In this document: one piece after another, positions 44,485 through 53,384 of the stretch
Numbering within the stretch: the first letter of the stretch is position 1
Layout of the letters: the number at the start of each line of letters is the position of its first letter
NCBI RefSeq assembly: GCF_007828035.1
Contig: NZ_VITV01000002.1
Span: forward strand, 124,001-188,000
DNA: 64,000 bases
Source of the DNA: Nitrospirillum amazonense
GTDB taxonomy: Bacteria; Pseudomonadota; Alphaproteobacteria; Azospirillales; Azospirillaceae
Reading direction: 5' to 3'
The notes under the pieces: model-generated
Told to the model about the DNA's origin: nothing
The model's input: the letters and a program-made list of their open reading frames with translations, nothing else
Database searches by the model: none
Made by a program: the position numbers and the translations under genes

Positions 44485-45204
44485 TTATTGGGCTTTGGCG
44501 AGGTGGCTGATCGCGTTGCGGATGCGATCGTGTTCCTCGTCCACCAGCTTCTGGGTCATCTGGTATTGGCGCAGCACGTCGATCATCGCGGTGGATTCGA
44601 CGATGGCCTGCACGTTGGAGGCCTCGACCGCACCCTGCGTCACCTGCGGGTTGGCCGAGGGGCGCGGCGTCTGGGTCGTGGTCATCAGGCCGCCGCCCAA
44701 GGTCTGCATCTGCTGCTGGTCGTCGAAGCTGACGATCTTCAGCTTGCCCAACTGGGCGCGGTCGGCCATCACGGTGCCGTCGCCCTGGATCTTCAGGTCG
44801 GTGGTGCCGTCGGGGACGGTGATGCGGTTGTCGTTGGTGTCCAGCACGGGCAGGCCGTTCTGGTCCACGATCTCACGACGGTCGTTCAGCTGGAAATTGC
44901 CGGCGCGGGTGTAGCGCGGGCCGGACAGCGTCTCCACCGTGAAGTAGCCGTCGCCCTTCAGCGCCAGGTCCAGGGTGTTGTTCGTCACCTGCAGGGCGCC
45001 GGCGCGGGTGTCGCGCATCAGGCCGTAGTCCTGGACGAAGGAGACCCGTTCGCCGCGGGCCGGCTTCTCCAGGTATTCCTGGAACAGCATGCGCTGCTGC
45101 TTGTAGCCCGTCGTGTTCATGTTGGCGATGTTGTTCGCCACCACATCCAGCTGCCGGGACAGCGCCTCCTGACGGGACAGCGCCACGTAAATCGGGTTTT
45201 CCAT
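44485..45204 (-). CDS. flgF: Flagellar proximal rod protein FlgF
   Basis: A 239-residue rod protein. The N-terminal rod motif is MENPIYVALSRQEALSRQLDVVANNIANMNTTGYKQQRMLFQEYL, and the middle region has LDLALKGDGYFTV and GPRYTRAGNFQLN. The C-terminus (GAVEASNVQAIVESTAMIDVLRQYQMTQKLV) resembles FlgG. The ATG at 45204 is preceded by GAGG; the frame continues to 45282, but that part is leader. It heads the operon behind a sigma-54 promoter. Confidence 0.95.
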   Translation of the reverse strand: MENPIYVALSRQEALSRQLDVVANNIANMNTTGYKQQRMLFQEYLEKPARGERVSFVQDYGLMRDTRAGALQVTNNTLDLALKGDGYFTVETLSGPRYTRAGNFQLNDRREIVDQNGLPVLDTNDNRITVPDGTTDLKIQGDGTVMADRAQLGKLKIVSFDDQQQMQTLGGGLMTTTQTPRPSANPQVTQGAVEASNVQAIVESTAMIDVLRQYQMTQKLVDEEHDRIRNAISHLAKAQ

Positions 45205-45261
45205 TTTCGCCTCGAACGTCGCTGCCGGTCGATGCCGGCCGCTTGTTAGTCGCCTCCCTAT

Positions 45262-45279
45262 ATGCAGGGGGTGTGCCAA
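45262..45279 (-). promoter_or_regulatory. Sigma-54 promoter of flgF-flgG-flgA-flgH
   Basis: On the minus strand TTGGCACACCCCCTGCAT has GG and GC exactly 10 bp apart, matching TTGGCAC-N5-TTGCA with one mismatch in the -12 element. It is about 58 bp before the flgF ATG. Confidence 0.8.
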
Positions 45280-45352
45280 CATTCGGGATCAATGGAAATC
45301 AATGACTTAGCTTGGGGCGGGGTGGGCAAGGACGGCAGGGGCTTCCCCTTGC

Positions 45353-45365
45353 GGCAGTTTCTGCC
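45353..45365. promoter_or_regulatory. Enhancer-like palindrome upstream of flgF
   Basis: GGCAGTTTCTGCC (extended to CGGCAG-TTT-CTGCCG over 45352-45366) lies 74 bp upstream of the -24 element. It is the third copy of the palindrome seen before fliK and flgI. Confidence 0.6.
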
Positions 45366-45430
45366 GGACCAGGGGGGCCAAGCTGGTTCCGGGCGGCGGT
45401 TTTTACCCCCCGATCCGGTACCGTCTCCAA

Positions 45431-45467
45431 AAGCCGACCGCCCGCCCCTTTAGGGGGCGGGCGGTCG
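45431..45467 (-). terminator. Rho-independent terminator of the cyclophilin gene
   Basis: A 14-bp GC-rich stem (CGACCGCCCGCCCC against its complement at 45454-45467), followed on the minus strand by CTTTTGG. It lies 30 bp after the stop. Confidence 0.8.
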
Positions 45468-45496
45468 AACCTTGAATCGGATGAGAGATGCCAGGA

Positions 45497-45973
45497 TCAG
45501 GCGGCGTCGGCCGCGACCTGCATCTTCACGATCTTGTCGGGGTCGGTGACGCTGCCGTTGTCACGGCGGCTGCCCTTCTTCAGGGCGTCGACGAATTCCA
45601 TGCCCTCGGTGACCTTGCCCCAGACGGTGTACTGGCGGTCCAGGAAGGTGGCGTCGTCGAAGCAGATGAAGAACTGGCTGTCGGCGCTGTCCGGGTTCAT
45701 GGCGCGGGCCATGGAGCAGACACCGCGCACATGCGGCTCGGCCGAGAATTCCGCCTTCAGCTTCTTGCCCGAACCGCCGGTACCGTCGCCGATGGGGCAG
45801 CCGCCCTGGGCCATGAAGCCCTCGATGACACGGTGGAAGCTCAGGCCGTTGTAGAAGCCGTCGCGGGCCAGTTCCTTGATGCGGGCGACATGGTTGGGGG
45901 CCAGGTCGGGGCGGAGCGCGATGACGACGCGGCCGGCCGGCAGGTCGAGATACAGGGTGTTCTCAAGATCCAT
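45497..45973 (-). CDS. Cyclophilin-type peptidyl-prolyl isomerase
   Basis: A 158-residue cyclophilin. The active-site elements are [14 protein letters not shown] (catalytic Arg and Phe), [19 protein letters not shown] and the Trp-containing [17 protein letters not shown]. There is no signal peptide from the ATG at 45973, so it is cytoplasmic (PpiB-like). The longer open frame to 46273 lacks coding character. It catalyses proline cis-trans isomerisation in protein folding. Confidence 0.95.
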   Translation of the reverse strand: MDLENTLYLDLPAGRVVIALRPDLAPNHVARIKELARDGFYNGLSFHRVIEGFMAQGGCPIGDGTGGSGKKLKAEFSAEPHVRGVCSMARAMNPDSADSQFFICFDDATFLDRQYTVWGKVTEGMEFVDALKKGSRRDNGSVTDPDKIVKMQVAADAA

Positions 45974-46276
45974 TTTGGGAAGCTCGTTCTTGTGGTGGGC
46001 GCGTCCGTGTCCGGCTTTGCCGGTCGGCGGACCATAGCGCCCCCGCCGCCCGATTTGAACCGCCCTTCTGGCGCAGCCGCTTCCCGCCCGCGGCAAAATT
46101 CGCGGGTTGGGGGGCCAAAATCGGCAAGCGACTTGCATGAGGGAGCGATCAAGGTCGGTGACTGGACCTTGCTGCGCACAGGGGGCTGTGCTGCTGCTTG
46201 TGGTCCGTCGCCGGTCTTGCCACTCTCCACCACGGTTTCGGGTACCACCGGGGCCGGGAAGGGACTTGTACACCCC
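45974..46276. other. 303-bp divergent region without a gene
   Basis: It separates the cyclophilin and YdbH-like genes. It holds no credible ORF or clear promoter that I can point to. Confidence 0.4.
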
Positions 46277-48868
46277 ATGTCCATGCCGCCGTTACGGCCG
46301 CCGCCCGGAATGCGGCCCCCACACCTGCGCGCCCCCAAGGCCAAGCGTCGCGTGACGCCCGGCGCGTGGCGCCTGCCGTCGTGGCGGGCCGCGCTGCCGG
46401 GGTGGCGGTGGCCGATCTCGTTCAAGGCCGGGCTGCCGCCGTGGGGGGCCCGTTGGCTGTGGGGCCTGGTTCCTGTCACCCTGGCCATCGCGGGGGGCAT
46501 TTTGGCCGGCCGGCTGATTCTGCCGGCCACGGCGGAACAGAGGCTGAAGGCGGCCCTGGTCGAGGCTGGCTTCGCCGATGCCCAGGTGACGGTGCGGCAC
46601 GCCGGCTGGGGTTGGCTGGAGGCGGGGGTGCGCCTGCAACCGGGGCTGGAGGCGGACACCGCGCTGGTGACCTTCGCCGGCCTGGTACCCTGGGGCCATC
46701 CGGCGCGCCTGGCGCTGACCGGGGTCAGCCTGGATGCCGGCCATCTGGATGGGCAGGCGCTGGCGCGCTTGACCGATCTGCCCATCGACCATGTGGACAT
46801 TGGATCGGCCCAGCTGATCCACGGGGATTGGTCGATGCCCTTGGCCTTGCACGCCACGCTCGATCACAGGGCGGGGGACGGGGTAGAAGCGGGCGCGTGG
46901 CAAGGGCAGGCGGTGATGGAGCCGGCGGCCGGCTGGCCCGCGCTCGCCGTGACCGTCAGCCTGACCAGGACGGCGGATGGCCCCGCGCTGCGGCTGGTCG
47001 CGGCGCCAGGCGCCACCCCGATGGTGTCGGGCACCGTGGCTGCCGGCCCCAAGGGAACGGCCAAGGCTGAACTGACGGTGACGGACCTGCGCGTGCGCGA
47101 TTGGGGAGGCCCCATTTCCGCCCATCTGGTGGCACAGGGCGGCGGTGACCGCTGGACCGTGAGCGCCACCGCCGAGACGCCCAACGCCCACCTGGCCCTG
47201 GAGGGAGCCAAGCCCTGGACTGGCATTCAGGGCACCGGCATACAGGCCACCATGCCCGCTGCGCCGTGGGGCATTACCCTGCGCGCCCGGGGGGTGGGGA
47301 CCTGGAGCGGCGAGGGGCTGCTGACCGTGGCCGGCACCGCGGAGGGGGGCGCCCTGGCCGTGACCGTCGCGGCAGAGGGGATGACGGCGCCGGAATTGCC
47401 GCTGATGGCGGCCTTCCTCAACGGCGGCGGAAACCTGACGCCGGAAGGCGATGGCGCCTGGCGCCTGGACCTGACCCGCGCAGCGCAGGCAGGGGGGCGG
47501 TTGCGGGACGGCCAGGGGACGCCGGTCAGCCTGGGCTGGGACCCCGGTGCCGACGGCCACCTGGTGATGACCTGGCGCGGCGGTTTGGGCAAGGACCGCC
47601 GGGGGCATGCCGAGGCGCAGGGCGCCTTGGTGGGGCGCCTGGGGCCGTCTGCCGCGCCCCTCATCGCCGGTGGCACCACCGGCCTGCATATCGCCGCCGA
47701 TTGGGATGCCGGCGGCTTGAGCGCCCTGGAGGCGTCCGCCGCGTCGGTGGAGGCGCCGGTGCTGCTGGGCGGTAGGTTGGAAGGGGCCCATCTGTCCGCC
47801 GGCTTCGATCGCGCCAACCGCGCCAATCCCTGGCAGCTGACCCTGGATGGCGGCCGTGTGGCAGGCACGATGCTGCCGCCCCTGGCCCTGGCCGTCACCC
47901 TGTCCGGCGATCCGGCCGCCACGCTGACCCTGGCGGGCCAGGCCCGGGGACTGGGCACGCCCCTGACCCTGAGGCTGAGCGGGCATTGGACAGGGGTGGA
48001 AAAGCGGGGGGAGGCGGCAGCGGTGCTGGAGCCGCTGACGCTGTCCAACGTGCCGGATCTCAGCCGCCTGCTGCCTGGCGCCGGCCTGGCGGGACCGATC
48101 CAGGGCCTGGGCACGGTGGTGGGCCGCGCCCATCTGTCGTGGGAGCAGGGGCATCTGACCGGGTCGGGGGAGGTGCGGGCCGATGCCGTCAGCCTCGCCG
48201 GCCCATCGCTGGCCATCGACGGCCTCAAGGGGGCGGTGGCGCTGGACGGGCTGTTCCCGCTGCACAGCCCGCCTGCCCAGCATATCGAGGCCAAGGCCGT
48301 GCGTGCCGCCCTGGCGCTGGAGGACGTCGGGTTGGATTTCCAGCTGGCGGATGGCCGGGTGCTGCTGCAAGGCGGCGATTTGGCCTGGGCCGGCGGCCAC
48401 GTGCATCTGTCGCCGGAGGAGGGCGGCGGCTTCAGCGCCACGGTGGCGGAGGTGGATTTGGCCCAGGCGCTGCCGGCATGGGCAGCGGCCGGTTACACCC
48501 TGCAAGGAAAGCTGGCTGGGCGCCTGCTGGGACGCTTCGACGGCATGGCGCCGGTGCTGGCCTATGGCGGCCTGCAGGCGGAAGCGCCCGGCCACATCGG
48601 CTATGCGGATACGACCGGCGCCGGTGTGCCGGTGGTGCTGAACCCCGACCACAATGGCCAGGTGGCGCTGGTGACCCGGGCGCTGGCCGATTACGACTAC
48701 CAGGCCCTGACGTTGGAGCCCAAGGGCCCCATCCTGACCGACCCCCGCGCCCGCCTGCTGCTGCGCGGCGTCAACCCGGGGTTCTATGGCGGCTATCCGG
48801 TCGACCTGGACCTGGAACTGGACGCCGGTGACCTGTCGGCCACCGGTGCCTCAGAACGACGGCAGTAA
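46277..48868 (+). CDS. YdbH-like intermembrane/AsmA-type envelope protein
   Basis: An 863-residue protein. A Pro/Arg-rich cytoplasmic N-terminus and one hydrophobic segment (about residues 65-88) precede a long beta-strand-rich periplasmic region. The C-terminus reads GHIGYADTTGAGVPVVLNPDHNGQVALVTRALADYDYQALTLEPKGPILTDPRARLLLRGVNPGFYGGYPVDLDLEL, close to the YdbH family end. YdbH is a bridge-like protein thought to move phospholipids between inner and outer membranes. YnbE and YdbL, its usual neighbours, are not present. An open frame back to 45488 reads through the cyclophilin gene antisense and is not used. Confidence 0.82.
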   Translation: MSMPPLRPPPGMRPPHLRAPKAKRRVTPGAWRLPSWRAALPGWRWPISFKAGLPPWGARWLWGLVPVTLAIAGGILAGRLILPATAEQRLKAALVEAGFADAQVTVRHAGWGWLEAGVRLQPGLEADTALVTFAGLVPWGHPARLALTGVSLDAGHLDGQALARLTDLPIDHVDIGSAQLIHGDWSMPLALHATLDHRAGDGVEAGAWQGQAVMEPAAGWPALAVTVSLTRTADGPALRLVAAPGATPMVSGTVAAGPKGTAKAELTVTDLRVRDWGGPISAHLVAQGGGDRWTVSATAETPNAHLALEGAKPWTGIQGTGIQATMPAAPWGITLRARGVGTWSGEGLLTVAGTAEGGALAVTVAAEGMTAPELPLMAAFLNGGGNLTPEGDGAWRLDLTRAAQAGGRLRDGQGTPVSLGWDPGADGHLVMTWRGGLGKDRRGHAEAQGALVGRLGPSAAPLIAGGTTGLHIAADWDAGGLSALEASAASVEAPVLLGGRLEGAHLSAGFDRANRANPWQLTLDGGRVAGTMLPPLALAVTLSGDPAATLTLAGQARGLGTPLTLRLSGHWTGVEKRGEAAAVLEPLTLSNVPDLSRLLPGAGLAGPIQGLGTVVGRAHLSWEQGHLTGSGEVRADAVSLAGPSLAIDGLKGAVALDGLFPLHSPPAQHIEAKAVRAALALEDVGLDFQLADGRVLLQGGDLAWAGGHVHLSPEEGGGFSATVAEVDLAQALPAWAAAGYTLQGKLAGRLLGRFDGMAPVLAYGGLQAEAPGHIGYADTTGAGVPVVLNPDHNGQVALVTRALADYDYQALTLEPKGPILTDPRARLLLRGVNPGFYGGYPVDLDLELDAGDLSATGASERRQ

Positions 48869-48930
48869 GGGATGTTGGGCATCACCCGGCGCTTGGGAAC
48901 CCCTGATCGTGATCGACCAAGGGCTGTGCA

Positions 48931-49656
48931 TTAGGGGAACGGGCAGTGATCGCCCACCACGTCCACGAAGGAGCGTGAACCGGGGCTGATCTTGAAGCGG
49001 TATTCGGTGTCGTCGATGATCACCGAATGCTGCAGCGGCAGCATGCCCGTGGTCTGGGTTTCCTTGCCGTTCTTGTCGGTGAACTTCAGGGTGACCGGCT
49101 TGGCCGGGTCGAACCAGGATTGCGGCGCGCCATCGGGGCTGCGCGACGTGGCGCCCTCGCCAGAGACGGTGATGGCGCCGTCGGCGAAGCCGGCCGAGGT
49201 GTTGGGACCCTTGTACAGCGAGGTCGACAGGACGAAGCGCTTGGTCTCCGCCTTGCCGCAGGAGCGGGGGGTGCCCGTCTGCTCGATGATCAGGGCCAGG
49301 CGACCGGCGTCGACGCCCTCCACCATCTTCTTGGCCAGCAGGTCCTTCAACCGGCCCAGGTCGCCCGTGGGCACGTCGCGGTCATAGCGCACCTGCAGCT
49401 CGCTGACGCGCACCTCGGCGGTCTGCAGCGCCGCTTGCAGCTGGGCGACCTTGCGCTCGGTCTCTTCCTTGGCGGACTGGGCCTGGGTCAGTTGCGTCTG
49501 CAGGCTTTGTTCCCGGCGGATCAATTGTTCTTGCCCCACCTCATAGCTGAAGGCGCAGGCGACGCCGACCACACCGGCCAGCAGCAGGAACTTGCCCAGA
49601 CGCCCCCAGAAACGGCGGCGGGCCCGGCGGCTGTGATCATAGAGGCCATAACTCAT
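48931..49656 (-). CDS. Membrane-anchored coiled-coil hypothetical protein
   Basis: About 241 residues from the ATG at 49656. A basic stretch (YDHSRRARRRFWGRL) leads into one transmembrane helix (about residues 22-38). A coiled coil follows (SLQTQLTQAQSAKEETERKVAQLQAAL...RVSELQVRYDR), then a beta-rich C-terminal half with two cysteines (PRSCGKAETK and GDHCPFP). The start is uncertain: TTG at 49719 would add 21 residues but lies in a hairpin. I recognise no family. It looks like a periplasmic binding protein with a membrane anchor. Confidence 0.65.
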   Translation of the reverse strand: MSYGLYDHSRRARRRFWGRLGKFLLLAGVVGVACAFSYEVGQEQLIRREQSLQTQLTQAQSAKEETERKVAQLQAALQTAEVRVSELQVRYDRDVPTGDLGRLKDLLAKKMVEGVDAGRLALIIEQTGTPRSCGKAETKRFVLSTSLYKGPNTSAGFADGAITVSGEGATSRSPDGAPQSWFDPAKPVTLKFTDKNGKETQTTGMLPLQHSVIIDDTEYRFKISPGSRSFVDVVGDHCPFP

Positions 49657-49704
49657 GGTGGCGCCAACACCCAGCAGATAGGTCAGGGAGAACAAGGAAT
49701 TAGT

Positions 49705-49732
49705 AAGCCCGGGAAACAAAGCCTCCCGGGCC
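49705..49732. terminator. Hairpin downstream of the glutathione peroxidase gene
   Basis: GCCCGGGA and TCCCGGGC form an 8-bp perfect stem across an 11-nt loop. It lies between the glutathione peroxidase stop and the next minus-strand gene, with no T-run. It may attenuate or terminate. Confidence 0.45.
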
Positions 49733-49843
49733 TGACCCTAGCGGGGCCGCCTGCCAAACTCAAGCGGCTGTCGGCCTATACGCACTACGGGCCAATGGCA
49801 CGGGCGGTGGCACACCCCGCCGCCGCCGCGGCCACGTCGGTTC

Positions 49844-50446
49844 TCAACCGTTGTGCGACAGCGCCGCGTCGATGGCGGCTTTCAGTTCCGGCGATTCCGG
49901 TTCCACCTTGCTGGGGAAGGCGGCGATCAGCGCGCCCTCGGGGCTGATCAGGTACTTATGGAAATTCCACTTTGGCGCGCCCTTGGCGCTGCTGACCCAC
50001 TTGTAGAAAGGATGGGCCTTGTCGCCGGTCACCGTCTCCTTCTCCGTCATGGGGAAGTCGACGGCGAAGTTGGCGTCGCAGAAGTGCTTGATCTCCTTAT
50101 TGCTGCCCGGTTCCTGGTCGGCGAAATCGTTGGCGGGTACGCCCAGCACCACCAGGCCCTTGTCCTTGTAGGCGGTGTAGAGCGCCTCAAGGCCTTTGTA
50201 CTGCGGGGTGAAGCCGCAGAGGGACGCGGTGTTCACCACCAGGATGGCCTTGCCCTTGAACTGGCTGAGGGGCAACGGATCGCCGTCGATGGAGGTGAAC
50301 TTGTAATCATATGCCGAGCCCGCGGCGGAGCTGGGCAACGGGGTGGCGGCATCGACATGGCGGGCGGCGGCCAAGCCGGCGACGGCCAAGGCGGCCATGG
50401 CCAGGCCCCGGAACAGGACGCGGCGGGTCAACAGGGACGCGGGCAT
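49844..50446 (-). CDS. Exported glutathione peroxidase
   Basis: A 200-residue thiol peroxidase. The catalytic Cys is in VVNTASLCGFTPQYKGLEALY, the Gln is in the PANDFADQEPGSNKEI region and the Trp is in KWNFHKYLISPEG. An N-terminal segment (RRVLFRGLAMAALAVAGLAA) is twin-arginine-like and suggests export, unlike the cytoplasmic family norm. Cys replaces Sec, so it most likely uses thioredoxin-type reductants. It appears monocistronic. Confidence 0.92.
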   Translation of the reverse strand: MPASLLTRRVLFRGLAMAALAVAGLAAARHVDAATPLPSSAAGSAYDYKFTSIDGDPLPLSQFKGKAILVVNTASLCGFTPQYKGLEALYTAYKDKGLVVLGVPANDFADQEPGSNKEIKHFCDANFAVDFPMTEKETVTGDKAHPFYKWVSSAKGAPKWNFHKYLISPEGALIAAFPSKVEPESPELKAAIDAALSHNG

Positions 50447-50547
50447 GGGGTTCTTCCTCGGATATCGGTGGCGGGCCCACGCTGCCTGGGGGCTCCGCCT
50501 GGTCGCGATATCGAACTATAAACCCAGTAACCGGGTTACCTGCAAAA

Positions 50548-52827
50548 CTAATGCGAGGTGCCGGTGAAGGCCGGGCTGACGAACGTGCCCAGCTTGTTGA
50601 AGATCATGCGGAAGTAAATGCGGTTGCCCGACGCCAGGCCGACGCGCTGGGCATAATCTCGCTCCATGATCAGCGAGAAGGTGTAGCAGTCGTCCTGATA
50701 GGTGGTGGTCAGGCTGGTGGATACGGGCCCGCCGCCTTCGGCCAGGTTGTACCGGGTGGAAAGGCCCACCGTGTAGTACTTCAGGAAGGACGAGGTCACG
50801 CCGCCGCTGACTTCCTGCAGGTTGGCGGTGGTGTCGGCCGTCGTGCCGTTCTGCAGTTCCAGCTTGTTGATGTACAGGTAGCTGCCCGACACGCGGAAGA
50901 TGGACGGGCCGAACGATCCGGTGAAATCGTGCATGCGCTGGGCGCCACTGGTCGGATCCAGCCGGAAACCGTAGCTGACGTCCATCCACGGGCTGGGGGT
51001 CAGTTCCAGGCGGCCGACATAATCGGACTGGCGGCTGTACAGGCCGGAATTGACCGCGAAGTCGGTGTTGTGCTGCAGGCGGTAGCTCTGACCGAAGAAC
51101 AGGGTGCTGCTGCCGCCGCCATTGCCGTAGACGCCGGCGCGCACACCGTAGGTCACGCGCTGGCCGCCATCGAGAAGGTCGACGCCGGGATAGCGGCTGA
51201 GGCGGAACAGGTTGGTGGAATCGAACTCGATATCCTCGCTGTCCTCGTTCGGCAGATCGCGGCTGTTGTGGTAGTTGGGCGCGGCGGTGAAGGCCACGAT
51301 GGGCTCGATCATCTCCGACACGGTGCCGTCCTCGCGCACGAAGGGCAGGCGGGTCATGATCTGGCCCTGGGGGAAGACGCGGAAGCGGGTGAAGTCGTCC
51401 CGGGGGCCACCATTGGCCGCGTCCTTCAGGTTGCCGATGGCGTAGGCGTCGGTCCGCAGCAGGGCGTTGACGGTGGTGACCATGCCCAGGCTGTTGGTGT
51501 AGTCGCCTTGCCAGCCCGCGACCTGCGAGGCCCGGCGGGAGCGCACGCCCTGCTCGCGCCACAGGTCCAGGTACTGCGCGTCGAAGGACCAGCGGCCACC
51601 CAGCGTATCGCCCGGCTCGCCCAGGGCGCTGTAGGTGATCAGCGGCAGGGCTACCGGCTCTTCCAACGTGTTGGACGGGCGCAGATCCTGGAAGCCGTAG
51701 ATGCCGGCGTTGAAGTAGTCGCGGCCAGCGAAGTGCTCGGTATAGAGGCGGCTGGTCAGCAGCTGCTCAGCGCTGTAGTTGTAGCGCAACAGGAAGTTGT
51801 TGTCGGTGACCCGGTTCAGGTCGAAACCCCAGCGCCAGGAATCATCGATGTCGAAGCGGCCAATGCCCTGCACCCAGCCGCGCAGTTCCGTCGGGCTGAT
51901 GGTGCCGGTGGACGACGCCTGCGGGTTCTGCGTGTAGGTGGCGGCCCCCTGAAGTTCCAGGTAGCCGTTGGTGAAGCGCTGGCGATATTTCGTGCCCAGA
52001 AGCAGGCCGTCGTTGGCGCTGGGCAGCAGATCGAACAGCAGGTCCTTGTCCGGCGAGATGTCGTAGTAATACTTCACCCGCGCGAACATGCCCAAATTGG
52101 TGTTGTAGCCGATGGTGGGCGTCAGGAAGCCGCTGCGCCGGTCCACCGTGGGATCGGGCATGGAGAAGGCGGGCAGGTAGGTGATGGGCACGCCCGCCAC
52201 CTCGATGGTGGCGTCGCGGAAGTAGATGTCGTGCGACGTATTGTCGTGCGTCACCTGCTTGGCGCGAATCTGCCAGGTGGGCGGCCGCGTGGGATCATCC
52301 TCGCACAGCTTGCAGGGGCTGTAGGTGCCGCGGGTGACGCGGGTGTAGCGGCCATCGATGCGTTCGGCCTGGTAGCCGGCCAGGCGGCTGTTGTCCTGCA
52401 GCAGCATGCGGGACTGGTCGACGAAGGCCTGCTTCTGGTCCTCCGTTAATTCCGCATAGTCGCCGAACATCACCTCGCCATCCGGCTGGATCATGACCAC
52501 GTGGCCGCTGGCGGTGATGACGTTGGACCGCTCGCTGTAGCTGATGGTGTCGGCCAGTACGACGTGGCCGCCCTGAGACAGCTGCACGTTGCCGGTCGCG
52601 GTGGTGATGCCCAGCTCATTGTCCGTGTCGACCTGGTCGGCCTCCAGCAGGACGGGTGGCTGATCCTTCTTCGGTGCGGCCTGCGGGGGGGCAGCCTGGG
52701 TGGGTGCAGGGGCGGCGGCCGCTCCGCTGGAGGGCGGCGTGGGCTGCTGTTGCGCCAGCGCCGTGCTGGACATCAGGCCGACCATCAGGGCGGCGGCGAT
52801 GGCGGCACGCCGCCGCGTGGCGGCCAT
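50548..52827 (-). CDS. lptD: LPS-assembly outer-membrane protein LptD
   Basis: A 759-residue protein that, with LptE, inserts lipopolysaccharide into the outer membrane. A signal peptide (about residues 1-25) and a Pro/Gln/Ala-rich linker lead to the OstA/LptA-like N-terminal domain (PVLLEADQVDTDNELGITTATGNVQLSQGGHVVLADTISYSERSNVITASGHV). The C-terminal barrel ends in aromatic-terminated strands (IYFRMIFNKLGTFVSPAF...). The ATG at 52827 has GGAG 6 nt upstream; the longer frame to 53076 lacks a signal peptide at its start. surA and pdxA are not adjacent. Confidence 0.93.
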   Translation of the reverse strand: MAATRRRAAIAAALMVGLMSSTALAQQQPTPPSSGAAAAPAPTQAAPPQAAPKKDQPPVLLEADQVDTDNELGITTATGNVQLSQGGHVVLADTISYSERSNVITASGHVVMIQPDGEVMFGDYAELTEDQKQAFVDQSRMLLQDNSRLAGYQAERIDGRYTRVTRGTYSPCKLCEDDPTRPPTWQIRAKQVTHDNTSHDIYFRDATIEVAGVPITYLPAFSMPDPTVDRRSGFLTPTIGYNTNLGMFARVKYYYDISPDKDLLFDLLPSANDGLLLGTKYRQRFTNGYLELQGAATYTQNPQASSTGTISPTELRGWVQGIGRFDIDDSWRWGFDLNRVTDNNFLLRYNYSAEQLLTSRLYTEHFAGRDYFNAGIYGFQDLRPSNTLEEPVALPLITYSALGEPGDTLGGRWSFDAQYLDLWREQGVRSRRASQVAGWQGDYTNSLGMVTTVNALLRTDAYAIGNLKDAANGGPRDDFTRFRVFPQGQIMTRLPFVREDGTVSEMIEPIVAFTAAPNYHNSRDLPNEDSEDIEFDSTNLFRLSRYPGVDLLDGGQRVTYGVRAGVYGNGGGSSTLFFGQSYRLQHNTDFAVNSGLYSRQSDYVGRLELTPSPWMDVSYGFRLDPTSGAQRMHDFTGSFGPSIFRVSGSYLYINKLELQNGTTADTTANLQEVSGGVTSSFLKYYTVGLSTRYNLAEGGGPVSTSLTTTYQDDCYTFSLIMERDYAQRVGLASGNRIYFRMIFNKLGTFVSPAFTGTSH

Positions 52828-53111
52828 GGGCGGCTCCGCAGTCAGGGGACGGGGATTCAACGCGTCGCACTCCCCGTCAGTTCGCCCGGGCGTACGCAGG
52901 GGCTGGGGGTGGGGATGCCGCCGTTCCGGGCCATGTGGCCGATGTCCTTGCTCCGCTTCATGGATCACCTTCTTGCCCATGCCGTGGGCCAAGTCAACAC
53001 GGCTGGCCCGTTCCACGGGTTCATCTCCCGATATCGTCGGCGCGTGACCCGGAAACACCATCCTGGGAAACGCCACGGCGGCACCAGCCCCGCAAGGGGA
53101 CGGCGGGAATG

Positions 53112-53354
53112 TCAGGTGAAGGCCTTGAAGGTGATGATGGTGAAAGTGTCCTTGACGCCCGGCAGGGTCTGCAGGCGCTGGGTGACAAAATGGCCGATGT
53201 CGGCCTCGTCACCCAGATAGCACTTCATCATCAGGTCGTACTGACCGGAGATGGAATGGACCTCTGAGACCTCTTCCAGGGTCTCCACGGCCGAATCGGC
53301 CACGTCGTAGGCCTTGCCCAGTTCGCACTTGATCTGCACGAAGATGGTCTGCAT
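53112..53354 (-). CDS. Stand-alone Lrp/AsnC ligand-binding (RAM) domain protein
   Basis: An 80-residue protein: MQTIFVQIKCELGKAYDVADSAVE...EVHSISGQYDLMMKCYLGDEADIGHFVTQRLQTLPGVKDTFTIITFK. This is the C-terminal alpha/beta domain of Lrp/AsnC regulators with no DNA-binding helix-turn-helix. Such proteins may bind amino acids or modify partner Lrp proteins. It is 30 bp after the helicase gene, so the two may share a transcript. Confidence 0.9.
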   Translation of the reverse strand: MQTIFVQIKCELGKAYDVADSAVETLEEVSEVHSISGQYDLMMKCYLGDEADIGHFVTQRLQTLPGVKDTFTIITFKAFT

Positions 53355-53384
53355 GGGATGCTTCCAAGCCTCCGCCGTTCGCCG

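Noticed and set aside
45488-46276. N-terminal extension of the YdbH-like gene
   Set aside because: It would read antisense through the entire cyclophilin gene.
46292-48652. A 786-codon minus-strand frame opposite the YdbH-like gene
   Set aside because: The sequence is Gln/Gly/His/Arg low complexity, typical of an antisense shadow of a GC-rich gene.
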